A DNA stretch of 64,000 bases, taken from assembly GCA_025363575.1 (NCBI GenBank), contig JANYDM010000004.1, positions 1 through 64,000 on the forward strand. The letters are read 5' to 3'. The first letter of the stretch is position 1; every line of letters begins with the position of its first letter. Source of the stretch: Betaproteobacteria bacterium. Lineage in GTDB: Bacteria; Pseudomonadota; Gammaproteobacteria; Burkholderiales; SG8-41. The notes below the pieces were generated by a model. That model did no database searches. It was not told the origin of the DNA and saw nothing but the letters and a program-made list of their open reading frames with translations. Below, in pieces: positions 9,097-16,866 of this stretch. The position numbers were made by a program, and so were the translations under genes.

Positions 9097-9501
9097 ATGA
9101 AACCGCTCGTCATCCTTACGCACCGGGTGCACACAGATGCCGTCGAATTGCTGTTGACCGTTTGCGACGTGGCGCTTGTCAGCACGCACACCGCCTATGC
9201 GCGGCAGGAGTTTAGCGACGCTGCCCGTTACGCCAGCGGTATGCTCGTCGCCACACCTGAGCGCATCGATGCCTCACTGCTGGCGGAATGTCATCAACTG
9301 CGCGTGCTTGCATGCGCGTTCCGCATTCCCGAGCACATCGACATCGCGGCATGCACGCGGCGCGGCATCTGGGTCACCAACGTCATGTCGCGTTGGCTCG
9401 ACAAGGAAGCCGAAATCGAGGCTGCGCGCAACATTCTGGACGCGATCAGCGGCGACACTCCGCGCGGTGCCCTGAATGAAGTCCTGTCGCACGCGGCATG
9501 A
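9097..9501 (+). pseudogene. ptxD: Internally deleted phosphite/D-2-hydroxyacid dehydrogenase (ptxD remnant)
   Basis: The open frame encodes 134 residues against ~330 for the family. Residues 1-95 resemble the N-terminus of phosphite dehydrogenase: VILTHRVH, ERIDASLLAEC, LRVLACAF, ACTRRGIWVTNV. Residues ~108-128 (IEAARNILDAI, PRGALNE) correspond to the extreme C-terminal helix of the same family. The whole Rossmann domain with its GxGxxG motif, and the catalytic Arg, Glu and His, are missing. The junction is in frame, near SRWLDKEAE, so a short ORF survives, with a GGAGG 11 bases before the ATG. It cannot be an active dehydrogenase. A generic D-hydroxyacid dehydrogenase origin is possible, but phosphite/phosphonate genes nearby favour ptxD. 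Confidence 0.75.
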
Positions 9502-9516
9502 AGCGCGCCGTGGCTT

Positions 9517-9816
9517 TCAACCTGGCGGCGCCTTGCGCGGGGCCGGCGAGATCATCAGGAGAAACGGTATGCCGCCGATACCGACGTCGAGCAAGCCTGT
9601 TGCCATGACGACCTGCTTGTCGGATTTGACCACCGCCGAATCGAGCTCGTACGCGAGCGGTGCAGCACGCCCGCCGTAGCAGTCGAGTGAACCAATGAAG
9701 GCATCGACGATGTCGCGGGCGGGCCGGCTGAACAGGTCCGGCGCGGCTTCGAACTGATAACTTTGATTGCCGCCGGTTTCCGCATCCATCATCGCCGCGT
9801 AATAAGTCGTGGTCAT
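9517..9816 (-). CDS. Small conserved-looking hypothetical protein
   Basis: A 99-residue protein I do not recognise. The ATG is preceded by AGGAGG with a 4-base gap, one of the strongest RBSs in the window, which argues that it is a real gene. The sequence is mildly acidic at the N-terminus (MDAETGG), has a central YELDSAVVKSDKQVVMATG segment, and ends in a hydrophobic VGIGGIPFLLMI stretch followed by a Pro/Lys tail. No signal peptide or known motif is visible. It lies between the ptxD remnant (convergent) and pit (same strand, upstream), so it could be read through from pit. Confidence 0.6.
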   Translation of the reverse strand: MTTTYYAAMMDAETGGNQSYQFEAAPDLFSRPARDIVDAFIGSLDCYGGRAAPLAYELDSAVVKSDKQVVMATGLLDVGIGGIPFLLMISPAPRKAPPG

Positions 9817-9905
9817 GACACCCTCCTGAGCACAGGGTGCTATTCCACGATATTAATGTTGCGGCTTCATGTCGGCGCGTGCGCCGCGGCATGCCGGAGG
9901 TTTTT

Positions 9906-11516
9906 TTAAAAGATCTGCGTGAATGTCCAGTACAACGAACCGGACAGTAGGATCGCTACGGGCAGCGTCAACACCCAGGCCATCAGCAGATTGCGTATCG
10001 TCGACATCTGCAATCCAGACTTGTTGGCCGCCATGGTGCCGGCCACGCCCGAGGACAGCACCTGCGTGGTGGACACCGGCAGGCCGTAGATGTCCGCCGC
10101 GCCTATGGTCAACATCGCAACCAGTTCAGCCGACGCGCCCTGCCCGTAGGTCAGGTGCGTCTTGCCGATTTTTTCGCCGACCGTCACCACGATGCGTTTC
10201 CAGCCGATCATCGTTCCCAGGCCCAGCGCGATCGCCACTGCGACTTTGACCCACAGCGGAATGAACTTGGTCGCGTCGTCGATCTCTTTCTTGAACGCCT
10301 TGAGGTTGGCCCTGGCGTCGCCGTCAAGCTTGACGGCGTCGCTTTTTTCGATAAAGCGGATCGCCTCGGACGCCAGGTACATATCGTTGCGCACGTTCGC
10401 CACCGCAGCGGCCGGCACGTGCGCGAGGGAGCCATGCGTCTTGACCTGGGCGCCGATATCGCCCGCCACCGCCGCCAACGCAGGCACGACGTCCGACTTC
10501 AACTCCCTGGTGCGCACATAATCGGCCAGCACCGCGCGGGGCTCCGCCGGTGCAGTACCCGGTGCGACTTTCAACAGCGACTCCTGGGTCACCTGCGCGA
10601 CCGCCACGAATTGCGTCATATGATCGACCGGCATCGCGCGGTTCAGCGCATAGGCCATCGGCACCGTGCCGACCAGAATCAGCATGATGAGTCCCATGCC
10701 CTTCTGACCATCGTTTGAACCATGCGCGAAAGACACGCCGGTGCAGGTGAGAATCAAGAGGCCGCGGATCCACGGCGGCGGCGGCCGGTTACTCTTGGGT
10801 TCTTCAAAAAGCGCCTTGTTCTTGACGACCGTGCGCAAAGTCAGCAGTAACAATGCCGCGACGCAAAAACCGACCAGAGGCGACAACAGCAGCGAGTAGC
10901 CGACTTTCGTCGCCTGCGTCCAATCGACGCCGCTGGTGCCGTCGCGTCCGTGCATCAGCGCGTTCGCGACACCCACACCGATGATTGAGCCGATCAGCGT
11001 ATGCGAGGACGATGCCGGCAGCCCCAGCCACCACGTGCCAAGGTTCCAGATGATGGCGGCTATCAGCAGTGCGAACACCATCGCGAAACCGGCGCTCGAG
11101 CCGACCTGCAGAATGAGCTCGACCGGCAGCAGCGCGATAATGCCGAAGGCCACCGCGCCGCTCGACGCCATCACACCAAGAAAGTTGAAAAAGCCCGACC
11201 ACACGACCGCGAAGTTCGCCGGCAGCGAGTGCGTGTATATAACGGTGGCGACGGCATTGGCGGTGTCGTGAAACCCGTTGACGAACTCGAAGCCGAGCGC
11301 AATCAACAGCGCCACGCCTAGAAGCAAATACGGCAACAGCGCGGTCGTCGCGGGGCCAGCCTCACTGACCTCAGTCACCAGGCTGTAAGCGGTGAACCCG
11401 AGCCCGACAGCGAGCATCCCGACGAACATGATTACGGTGACCATTCCGGGTGCGTGGTCGAGCGTGGGGCGCGCGGCGGAATGGGGAATTTGTAAATCGG
11501 CGGCAACGGAACTCAT
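9906..11516 (-). CDS. pit: Low-affinity inorganic phosphate transporter (PiT family)
   Basis: A 536-residue inner-membrane phosphate:cation symporter. The two inverted PiT signature repeats are visible: GFEFVNGFHDTANAVAT (~residues 75-91) and the C-terminal AELVAMLTIGAADIYGLPVSTTQVLSS. About ten hydrophobic segments are split by a long hydrophilic loop (~residues 310-430), and a FAHGSNDGQKGMG block precedes the loop. The start ATG has AAGGAG 7 bases upstream. It complements the high-affinity Pst system at the far end of the cluster. A degenerate Pho box lies before the gene, although pit genes are often constitutive. Confidence 0.95.
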   Translation of the reverse strand: MSSVAADLQIPHSAARPTLDHAPGMVTVIMFVGMLAVGLGFTAYSLVTEVSEAGPATTALLPYLLLGVALLIALGFEFVNGFHDTANAVATVIYTHSLPANFAVVWSGFFNFLGVMASSGAVAFGIIALLPVELILQVGSSAGFAMVFALLIAAIIWNLGTWWLGLPASSSHTLIGSIIGVGVANALMHGRDGTSGVDWTQATKVGYSLLLSPLVGFCVAALLLLTLRTVVKNKALFEEPKSNRPPPPWIRGLLILTCTGVSFAHGSNDGQKGMGLIMLILVGTVPMAYALNRAMPVDHMTQFVAVAQVTQESLLKVAPGTAPAEPRAVLADYVRTRELKSDVVPALAAVAGDIGAQVKTHGSLAHVPAAAVANVRNDMYLASEAIRFIEKSDAVKLDGDARANLKAFKKEIDDATKFIPLWVKVAVAIALGLGTMIGWKRIVVTVGEKIGKTHLTYGQGASAELVAMLTIGAADIYGLPVSTTQVLSSGVAGTMAANKSGLQMSTIRNLLMAWVLTLPVAILLSGSLYWTFTQIF

Positions 11517-11566
11517 GTGCGGTCTCCTTTTTTTCGACTTGGTTTCCCCGCACTTTAATTTATGAA

Positions 11567-11584
11567 CGTGTCATTTTTGTGACG
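11567..11584 (-). promoter_or_regulatory. Possible Pho box or palindromic operator before pit
   Basis: Minus strand CGTCAC and TGACAC are 11 bp apart across an A-tract. The same bases also form an inverted repeat, GTGTCA/TGACG. It could be a degenerate Pho box or an operator for another regulator. A TAAATT -10-like hexamer follows. Confidence 0.35.
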
Positions 11585-11650
11585 ATTTTCAGATTGCAGC
11601 CGGTTCACGAGCGTCTGCATCAACCGCCCTTCACTTGATCGGGAAATGAT

Positions 11651-12234
11651 ATGAACAACGACAACTCTGCCGCCTCAAATTCACTGGCTGGTCGCGTTCA
11701 CGACGAAATGCTGGACAGTTTCGATAAAGAGCTCGAGATGGAGATCGACGATGATCGCCTGCTGAAATTCCTCGCGAATGGACCGGCGCACCCCGCGCAG
11801 GATGCGACGGAACGCCAGCTGTATTTCAAGGAACTGTTCCGGCTGCAGGGTGAGCTTGTCAAACTGCAGGACTGGGTCGTCCACCGGAAGCTCAAGGTGG
11901 TGGTGATCTGCGAAGGCAGGGATGCGGCGGGCAAGGGCGGCGTCATCAATCGAATCACGCAGCGCATGAACCCGCGGGTGTGCCGCGTGGCCGCCCTGCC
12001 CGCCCCCAACGAGCGCAAACGCACCCAGTGGTATTTCCAGCGCTACATAGCGAATTTGCCCGCGGGGGGGCGAGATCGTCCTGTTTGGCCGCAGCTGGTA
12101 CAACCGTGCTGCTTGGCCAGATCCCCTATCAGGAAATCCAGCATGCGCCGATCGCCCTGCCCTCACGGGTTCACAATCCCGACTGTACTCGCGGGCCCTT
12201 GCCTGAAGAAATTTACGTACCGGCGGTCTACTAG
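11651..12234 (+). pseudogene. ppk2: Polyphosphate kinase 2 pseudogene (frameshift plus internal deletion)
   Basis: Residues ~1-140 are PPK2-like, including the Walker A block EGRDAAGKGGVINRI and the RTQWYFQRYIA segment. At 12064-12070 a run of seven G shifts the frame; with six G the sequence would continue correctly as AGGEIVLF. The shifted frame then reads GRSWYNRA, where the family has DRSWYNRA, so the Walker B Asp is Gly. Immediately afterwards (~12110) the third frame reads LLGQIPY and ends in EEIYVPAVY, the family C-terminus. About 120 residues between these points are missing and the junction is out of frame. No functional kinase can be made. The visible 5' part runs on in the wrong frame to 12286. 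Confidence 0.88.
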
Positions 12235-13052
12235 GTTCGTGGCATGCGGCGCTCCGGCGCCGGCACGTGGACAAGCGCGATGCTGAGCCACACTGCCACG
12301 CTGAAGTACAGCGACATCCATGCCACTTCACTCTTCCAGACGTCCCAGCTGCGGGAAACGACCCAGCGCCCCGACGCATCCAGGAAACCTTGGGTGATGC
12401 TCATGTAGTGGCGCCCGGTCGCCTCGTCGGCTAGCCAGCGGGACCAGTACATGGGCACGTCAATCAGGAACATGAACACCACGTAGGCGATACCGGCCGC
12501 ACACCATGCGGCGAGCAGCGGCCGCAGTGCAGGGCTGCAACGCGGCCAGACCCAGAGCAGGCTCATGACCATCAGTCCGGCACCTGTCGCCCAAATCGAC
12601 TCCTCGAGCACGTGACCAAGGTTGGAGGTCGTCAGCACCGAGTACCAGGAACATATTTCAGCGACTGCGATGAGCGGCACCATGACCCGCGCCGTGACGC
12701 GGCCGACGCCGCTGCCGGTCGCGCGCGAGATATCACGCAGCAGCAGCGCCCACTGCGCGGCGAAGCACAGTTCGGCGAACGTAGCGACCGAGCGGCCAAC
12801 GATCACGCTGCAAAGCCACGAATCGAACAGGCACACGCGTGGCACGTCGTAGACGGGCATCACGGAGCGGAACGCGCACCCGAACACATAGCCAGCCGAT
12901 AACAGGAGCTGCAGGCGGCGCGACGCGTAGTTTGCGGCGGGCAGTACGGCGCGGCGGCACCTGAGATATGCGGCGGACAGCGACCACGCGAGAATATTGA
13001 GGCCGCTCACGGCGCACAAAAACCACCACCACAAAAAAATGTCGTCTGACAT
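12231..13052 (-). CDS. Polytopic membrane protein of unknown function
   Basis: A 273-residue protein with about seven hydrophobic helices and little soluble sequence. It starts MSDDIFLWWWFLCAVSGLN and ends in a short basic tail (PERRMPRT). Aromatic residues, especially Trp, are frequent. I do not recognise the family and see no catalytic motif. It is convergent with the ppk2 pseudogene (4-bp overlap at the stop codons) and divergent from the GT4 gene, sharing a 145-bp promoter region with it. Position within the phosphate/lipid block suggests, but does not show, a related envelope role. Confidence 0.7.
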   Translation of the reverse strand: MSDDIFLWWWFLCAVSGLNILAWSLSAAYLRCRRAVLPAANYASRRLQLLLSAGYVFGCAFRSVMPVYDVPRVCLFDSWLCSVIVGRSVATFAELCFAAQWALLLRDISRATGSGVGRVTARVMVPLIAVAEICSWYSVLTTSNLGHVLEESIWATGAGLMVMSLLWVWPRCSPALRPLLAAWCAAGIAYVVFMFLIDVPMYWSRWLADEATGRHYMSITQGFLDASGRWVVSRSWDVWKSEVAWMSLYFSVAVWLSIALVHVPAPERRMPRT

Positions 13053-13136
13053 GATTCTGCAATACTGCCATGGTACGCGGCGCCGACCAACTTTTGTGAC
13101 AGTGCGCGCATACGCTTGACACCTTCCGCATGCTGT

Positions 13137-13153
13137 CGTCGCAAAACTGTAAC
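13137..13153 (+). promoter_or_regulatory. Possible Pho box before the GT4 glycosyltransferase
   Basis: GTCG (13138) and GTAAC (13149) are 11 bp apart. A second TGTTAAC follows out of phase, and a TACACT hexamer at ~13180 could be the -10. One mismatch in the first half-site keeps this tentative. Confidence 0.4.
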
Positions 13154-13197
13154 GGGCGATTGTTAACGTTGCGCATCGCTACACTGACGGCGGCCCA

Positions 13198-14439
13198 TTG
13201 CGGATTCTTTACGTATCGGACGTTTATTTCCCCCGGGTTAATGGCGTTTCCACGTCGATCCAGACCTTCCGCCGCGAATTGCAAGCGCTGGGCCACGAAA
13301 TCACGCTGATTGCCCCGGCATATCCTAACGCAGCGACATTCGACGAGTGCGATGTAGTCCGGCTCGCCGCGCGGCCGGTGCCGCTCGATCCCGAAGACCG
13401 CTTGATGCACGCGCGCGCCCTGCGCCGCATTCCGGCGGACCTCGGTACGCGCACTTTCGACCTCGTGCATATCCATACGCCGTTTGCCGCGCACTATGCC
13501 GGCTTGCGCATTGCGCGCGAACTCGACATTCCGTCGGTCGCGACGTACCACACGTTTTTCGAGGAATACCTGCACCACTACGTGCCGTTCATCCCCCGCG
13601 CGCTCACACGCGCAGCTGCGCGCTGGATCTCGCGCCGCCAGGGTAACCAGGTCGACGCGCTGGTAGTGCCCTCGCGTGCCATGCTCTCGACGCTGACCGC
13701 ATACGGCGTGCGCTCGCCGATGACGATATTGCCGACCGGCATTCCACTGGCCGAGTTCGCCGGCGGCAACGGTGCGGCCTTTCGCCGCCGGCACGGGATA
13801 CGCGCCGGGCGGCCGGTACTCGTGCACGTAGGCCGCGCTGCGTTCGAAAAGAACATCGACTTCCTGCTGCGCATGTTGACGCACGTGCGCCGGCGCCACC
13901 CGGACGTGCTGCTCGTTGTCGCCGGCGAGGGGCCCGCGCTGCCCGCGCTCCAACGCAGCGCGAGCCGCCTGCAGCTCGACGCCAATGTGCTGTTCGTCGG
14001 CTATCTCGATCGCGCAGAAGCGCTGCTCGATTGCTTTCGCGCCGGTGACGCGTTCGTGTTTGCATCCCGCACCGAAACGCAGGGCCTGGTGCTGCTCGAG
14101 GCAATGGCGCTCGGCGTGCCGGTGGTCGCGCTCGCGGAGATGGGCGCGCTCGATCTCCTGGAAAACGGGCGCGGCGCACTGATTGCACCGCCGGACGAAC
14201 GGGGATTTGCCGCGCAAGTCTGCCGCCTGCTCGACTCGCCGGCGCTGCGGGTCAACCTTGCGGCAGCCGGCCGACAACAGGCTCAGCAGTGGGACGCGGC
14301 CCGATTCGCGCAGCGTCTCGCGCAGTTTTATGCCGGCGTGGTGCAAGCACGCGCGGAGCGTAAGGCCGTCCTGACTGCGGGTGCGGCACAGCACGCGAAA
14401 AATGCGGTCGCTCAGCGCGAAAGCGTCACGGATACGTAA
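13198..14439 (+). CDS. GT4-family glycosyltransferase, possible glycolipid synthase
   Basis: A 413-residue GT-B glycosyltransferase. The N-terminal acceptor domain begins RILYVSDVYFPRVNGVSTSI, the pattern shared by lipid mannosyl/glucosyl-transferases and diacylglycerol glycosyltransferases. The donor-binding half carries VGRAAFEKNID and the EX7E signature TETQGLVLLEAMALGVPVV (~residues 297-315). The start taken is TTG at 13198 because the fold begins there; no RBS is evident. Family members include phosphate-stress glycolipid synthases, and the neighbours (ols genes, psd, Pho boxes) make a membrane-lipid acceptor plausible. Capsule or LPS glycosylation remains possible. Confidence 0.85.
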   Translation: MRILYVSDVYFPRVNGVSTSIQTFRRELQALGHEITLIAPAYPNAATFDECDVVRLAARPVPLDPEDRLMHARALRRIPADLGTRTFDLVHIHTPFAAHYAGLRIARELDIPSVATYHTFFEEYLHHYVPFIPRALTRAAARWISRRQGNQVDALVVPSRAMLSTLTAYGVRSPMTILPTGIPLAEFAGGNGAAFRRRHGIRAGRPVLVHVGRAAFEKNIDFLLRMLTHVRRRHPDVLLVVAGEGPALPALQRSASRLQLDANVLFVGYLDRAEALLDCFRAGDAFVFASRTETQGLVLLEAMALGVPVVALAEMGALDLLENGRGALIAPPDERGFAAQVCRLLDSPALRVNLAAAGRQQAQQWDAARFAQRLAQFYAGVVQARAERKAVLTAGAAQHAKNAVAQRESVTDT

Positions 14440-14483
14440 AGTATCCGTAAACAAAAAGCAGCATTCCGCTGGCACTATTGATC

Positions 14484-14500
14484 CGTCACTCCGTCGTAAC
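14484..14500 (+). promoter_or_regulatory. Possible Pho box before the DUF962-like gene
   Basis: GTCAC (14485) and GTAAC (14496) are exactly 11 bp apart, 32 bases before the ATG of the membrane-protein gene. The half-sites match PhoB sites upstream of phnC and pstS in this window. Confidence 0.5.
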
Positions 14501-14531
14501 GCATTTGCGTTCTTACCGCAAAGGAGACGTA

Positions 14532-15137
14532 ATGAAAGAATTTTTCGAGTCACTCCGCGTCCAGCGCTGGGACGATCACCGCTACTATCATCATAGCCGC
14601 ATCAATCAGACGCTGCATCTCGTCAGCGCGTTGAGTTTTTTGACCGCCTACGCGCTGATCTTCACCAATCCCGTCGTCGCCGCGTTGATTGGCTGGCTCG
14701 CCGCGATGGTGAGCCGGCAAGTTGGGCATTTCTTCTTTGAGCCCAAGGACTACGACGAGGTAAACCATGCCACCCACGAATACAAGGAGTCCATCAAGGT
14801 CGGCTATAACCTCAAACGCAAGATTGTGCTGCTCGGCATTTGGGCGCTGTCGCCGCTCGTGCTGTATTTCGACCCGACGTTGCTCGGACTGCTGGCGCCG
14901 CTCGGCGACGTGGGCTTTCTGCAACGAATGGGGACCGTGTGGCTGTCGATCGGCATCGGCGGACTGCTGTTCCGCACCTGCCATCTGTTTTACCTGAAGG
15001 ACGTGCGAACCGGGCTCGTGTGGCTGACAAAAATACTGACCGACCCGTTTCACGACCTGAAGCTCTATTACAAATCGCCGTTTTATCTGCTGCGCGGCGA
15101 ATTGATCGATCCGATGCTGGACAAGCAGCACGCCTGA
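14532..15137 (+). CDS. DUF962/Mpo1-like membrane protein
   Basis: A 201-residue protein; the ATG at 14532 is chosen for its AAGGAG 6 bases upstream. It has about four hydrophobic helices. A His pattern resembles the Mpo1/DUF962 family: YYHHSRINQTLH (~residues 19-30), then VGHFFFEPKDYDEVNHATHE (~residues 64-83). Yeast Mpo1 is an Fe(II)-dependent dioxygenase of 2-hydroxy fatty acid alpha-oxidation, but the match here is partial and by eye, so the reaction is only a hypothesis. It follows the GT4 gene on the same strand by 92 bp and has its own Pho-box-like site. An acyl-chain or lipid-modifying role fits the neighbourhood. Confidence 0.75.
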   Translation: MKEFFESLRVQRWDDHRYYHHSRINQTLHLVSALSFLTAYALIFTNPVVAALIGWLAAMVSRQVGHFFFEPKDYDEVNHATHEYKESIKVGYNLKRKIVLLGIWALSPLVLYFDPTLLGLLAPLGDVGFLQRMGTVWLSIGIGGLLFRTCHLFYLKDVRTGLVWLTKILTDPFHDLKLYYKSPFYLLRGELIDPMLDKQHA

Positions 15138-15175
15138 GCGCGCTGCTATCAGCCCATTGCAGGCGGGCGGGATGG

Positions 15176-16837
15176 CTAGGCGCCGAACCGCAGTCGATGG
15201 CGGATGATCTCGCCCAAGATGCCGCGCTTGATCGCCTTGTCGGTCAATGCCGCGTCGGCCCACCACCATCCATCGCACTGCATGGCGCGTGCCGCAGCGA
15301 CGAAACGGTCACATACTGCGGTGAAATCCTCGTCGCCGTAGTTGAGGCTGAAAATCACACGGCCCGTACCCACCCAGCTCAATGCCAGTCCTTCGGCCCG
15401 CAGGTAATACTGGAACATCCAGTTATAGCGCGATGGCTGCGTATAAAAAATGGTCCAGATCGACGACAGGTTCGCCACGGCAACCGGCAGACCCGCTTCG
15501 CGCATGCGCAGATTCAAATGTTCGGCTCGTTCGTTCCACCTCGCGTCGAGATCGGTGTACAGCACGCGCACCTGCGGGGTCTCCAGCCGCTCGAGAAATA
15601 CCTGCATCGCAGCCATTACGTACGGATGCGAATTGAAAGTGCCGCGCGCGAAACAGATATCAGCGGGGCGGTCTTCGCGAAAACGTTTCATCAGATTGGC
15701 GCGCCCGCACACCACGCCGACAGGCAGGCCGCCGCCCAGTGTCTTGCCGTACGTAACCATATCGGCGCGCACGCCGAAGTATTCCTGCGAGCCGCCGGGC
15801 GCCAGCCGAAAGCCAACGAACACCTCGTCAAAAATCAGCACGATCCCGCGCTCGTTGCATACAGCTCGCAGTTCGTGCAGCCAGGCGGTATAGCGCGCGC
15901 GATCAAACCGGGCGCGCCGCGCGCTGTCGACGAGCGACGAGTCGCCGGGCGCCCCCGCATTCGGATGCAATGCCTGCAGGGGATTGACGAGCACGCACGC
16001 GATGTCGCGCCGCCGGCGCAACACTCGCAGCGATTTGGCATCCATGTCGTTCAACGTATAAGTCTCGCGTGCAGTTACGGGATTGCCGATTCCCGGCTGG
16101 ACGTCGCCCCACCAGCCATGATACGCGCCGCAAAAACGCACGAGGTGCGTGCGCCGCGTGTGATAACGCGCGAGCCGCACCGCCTGCATCACGGCCTCGG
16201 TCCCCGACATGTGAAACGAAACCTGGTCGAGGCCGGAGATTTCACGCAGTCGCCGGACGTTGTAGTTGATCGCGGGATGATAGCTGCCGAGCACCGGTCC
16301 GAGTTCGCGCACACGCGCCGCGCCCTCGTCAATGCACGATTTGTAAAAATCGAAGCCGAACACGTTGACGCCGTACGAGCCGGCGAGATCGTAAAACTCG
16401 TTGCCGTCGACATCGGCGACTTTCACCCCATGCGACCAGCGTACGAACGAGCCGCCGTCAAGGTGCTGGCGCACGTAGCGGCTGAACTGAAACGGCACGC
16501 GGTAGGCGCTGGTAAAGGCGAGATCCGGCATGTGCTGCACGGCTTCTGCCGACAGCACCGCGCTCTTCGCATAGCGCTGGGCATACAGCGCGGCGAGCCG
16601 GGAAAAAGCCGCCCGCCGCTGCATGGCGACAACCGGGGGAGCGCCGTCGCAGCAGAAAAATCGCGCATCATCGTATTCATAATAGGGCAGCAGCGACGCG
16701 ACGCGGCGCGCCATGCGGGCATGGCCCGACAGCGAGGGATGCTTGGCCCGCGAAAGCTCGAGCCGCGTTTTAAGCCTGGGCAACGCCACGATGGCGGCCA
16801 CCGCACACAATGCAACCATGATCAACGCTTCGACCAT
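15176..16837 (-). CDS. Membrane-anchored class III aminotransferase (GSAM-like)
   Basis: A 553-residue PLP enzyme, longer than the usual ~430. The first ~20 residues form a hydrophobic N-terminal anchor, followed by a ~90-residue basic/aromatic segment (HPSLSGHARMARRVASLLPY) not part of the fold. The aminotransferase core runs from ~110. Seen are GNEFYDLAGSYGVNVFG, the MSGTEAVMQAVRLAR phosphate-cup region, GAYHGWWG, FDEVFVGFR and the Schiff-base lysine in YGKTLGGGLPVG. A GGAGG lies 6 bases before the ATG. It diverges from psd with only 29 bp between the starts. The substrate is unknown; glutamate-1-semialdehyde mutase itself is unlikely given the anchor and context. Confidence 0.85.
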   Translation of the reverse strand: MVEALIMVALCAVAAIVALPRLKTRLELSRAKHPSLSGHARMARRVASLLPYYEYDDARFFCCDGAPPVVAMQRRAAFSRLAALYAQRYAKSAVLSAEAVQHMPDLAFTSAYRVPFQFSRYVRQHLDGGSFVRWSHGVKVADVDGNEFYDLAGSYGVNVFGFDFYKSCIDEGAARVRELGPVLGSYHPAINYNVRRLREISGLDQVSFHMSGTEAVMQAVRLARYHTRRTHLVRFCGAYHGWWGDVQPGIGNPVTARETYTLNDMDAKSLRVLRRRRDIACVLVNPLQALHPNAGAPGDSSLVDSARRARFDRARYTAWLHELRAVCNERGIVLIFDEVFVGFRLAPGGSQEYFGVRADMVTYGKTLGGGLPVGVVCGRANLMKRFREDRPADICFARGTFNSHPYVMAAMQVFLERLETPQVRVLYTDLDARWNERAEHLNLRMREAGLPVAVANLSSIWTIFYTQPSRYNWMFQYYLRAEGLALSWVGTGRVIFSLNYGDEDFTAVCDRFVAAARAMQCDGWWWADAALTDKAIKRGILGEIIRHRLRFGA

Positions 16838-16866
16838 TCGGCACCTCCACCCTCCATTTATCCGAC

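Noticed and set aside
12733..14553. 606-codon open frame antisense to the GT4 gene
   Set aside because: The + strand carries the GT-B signatures; this frame spans two genes and a promoter region without recognisable features.
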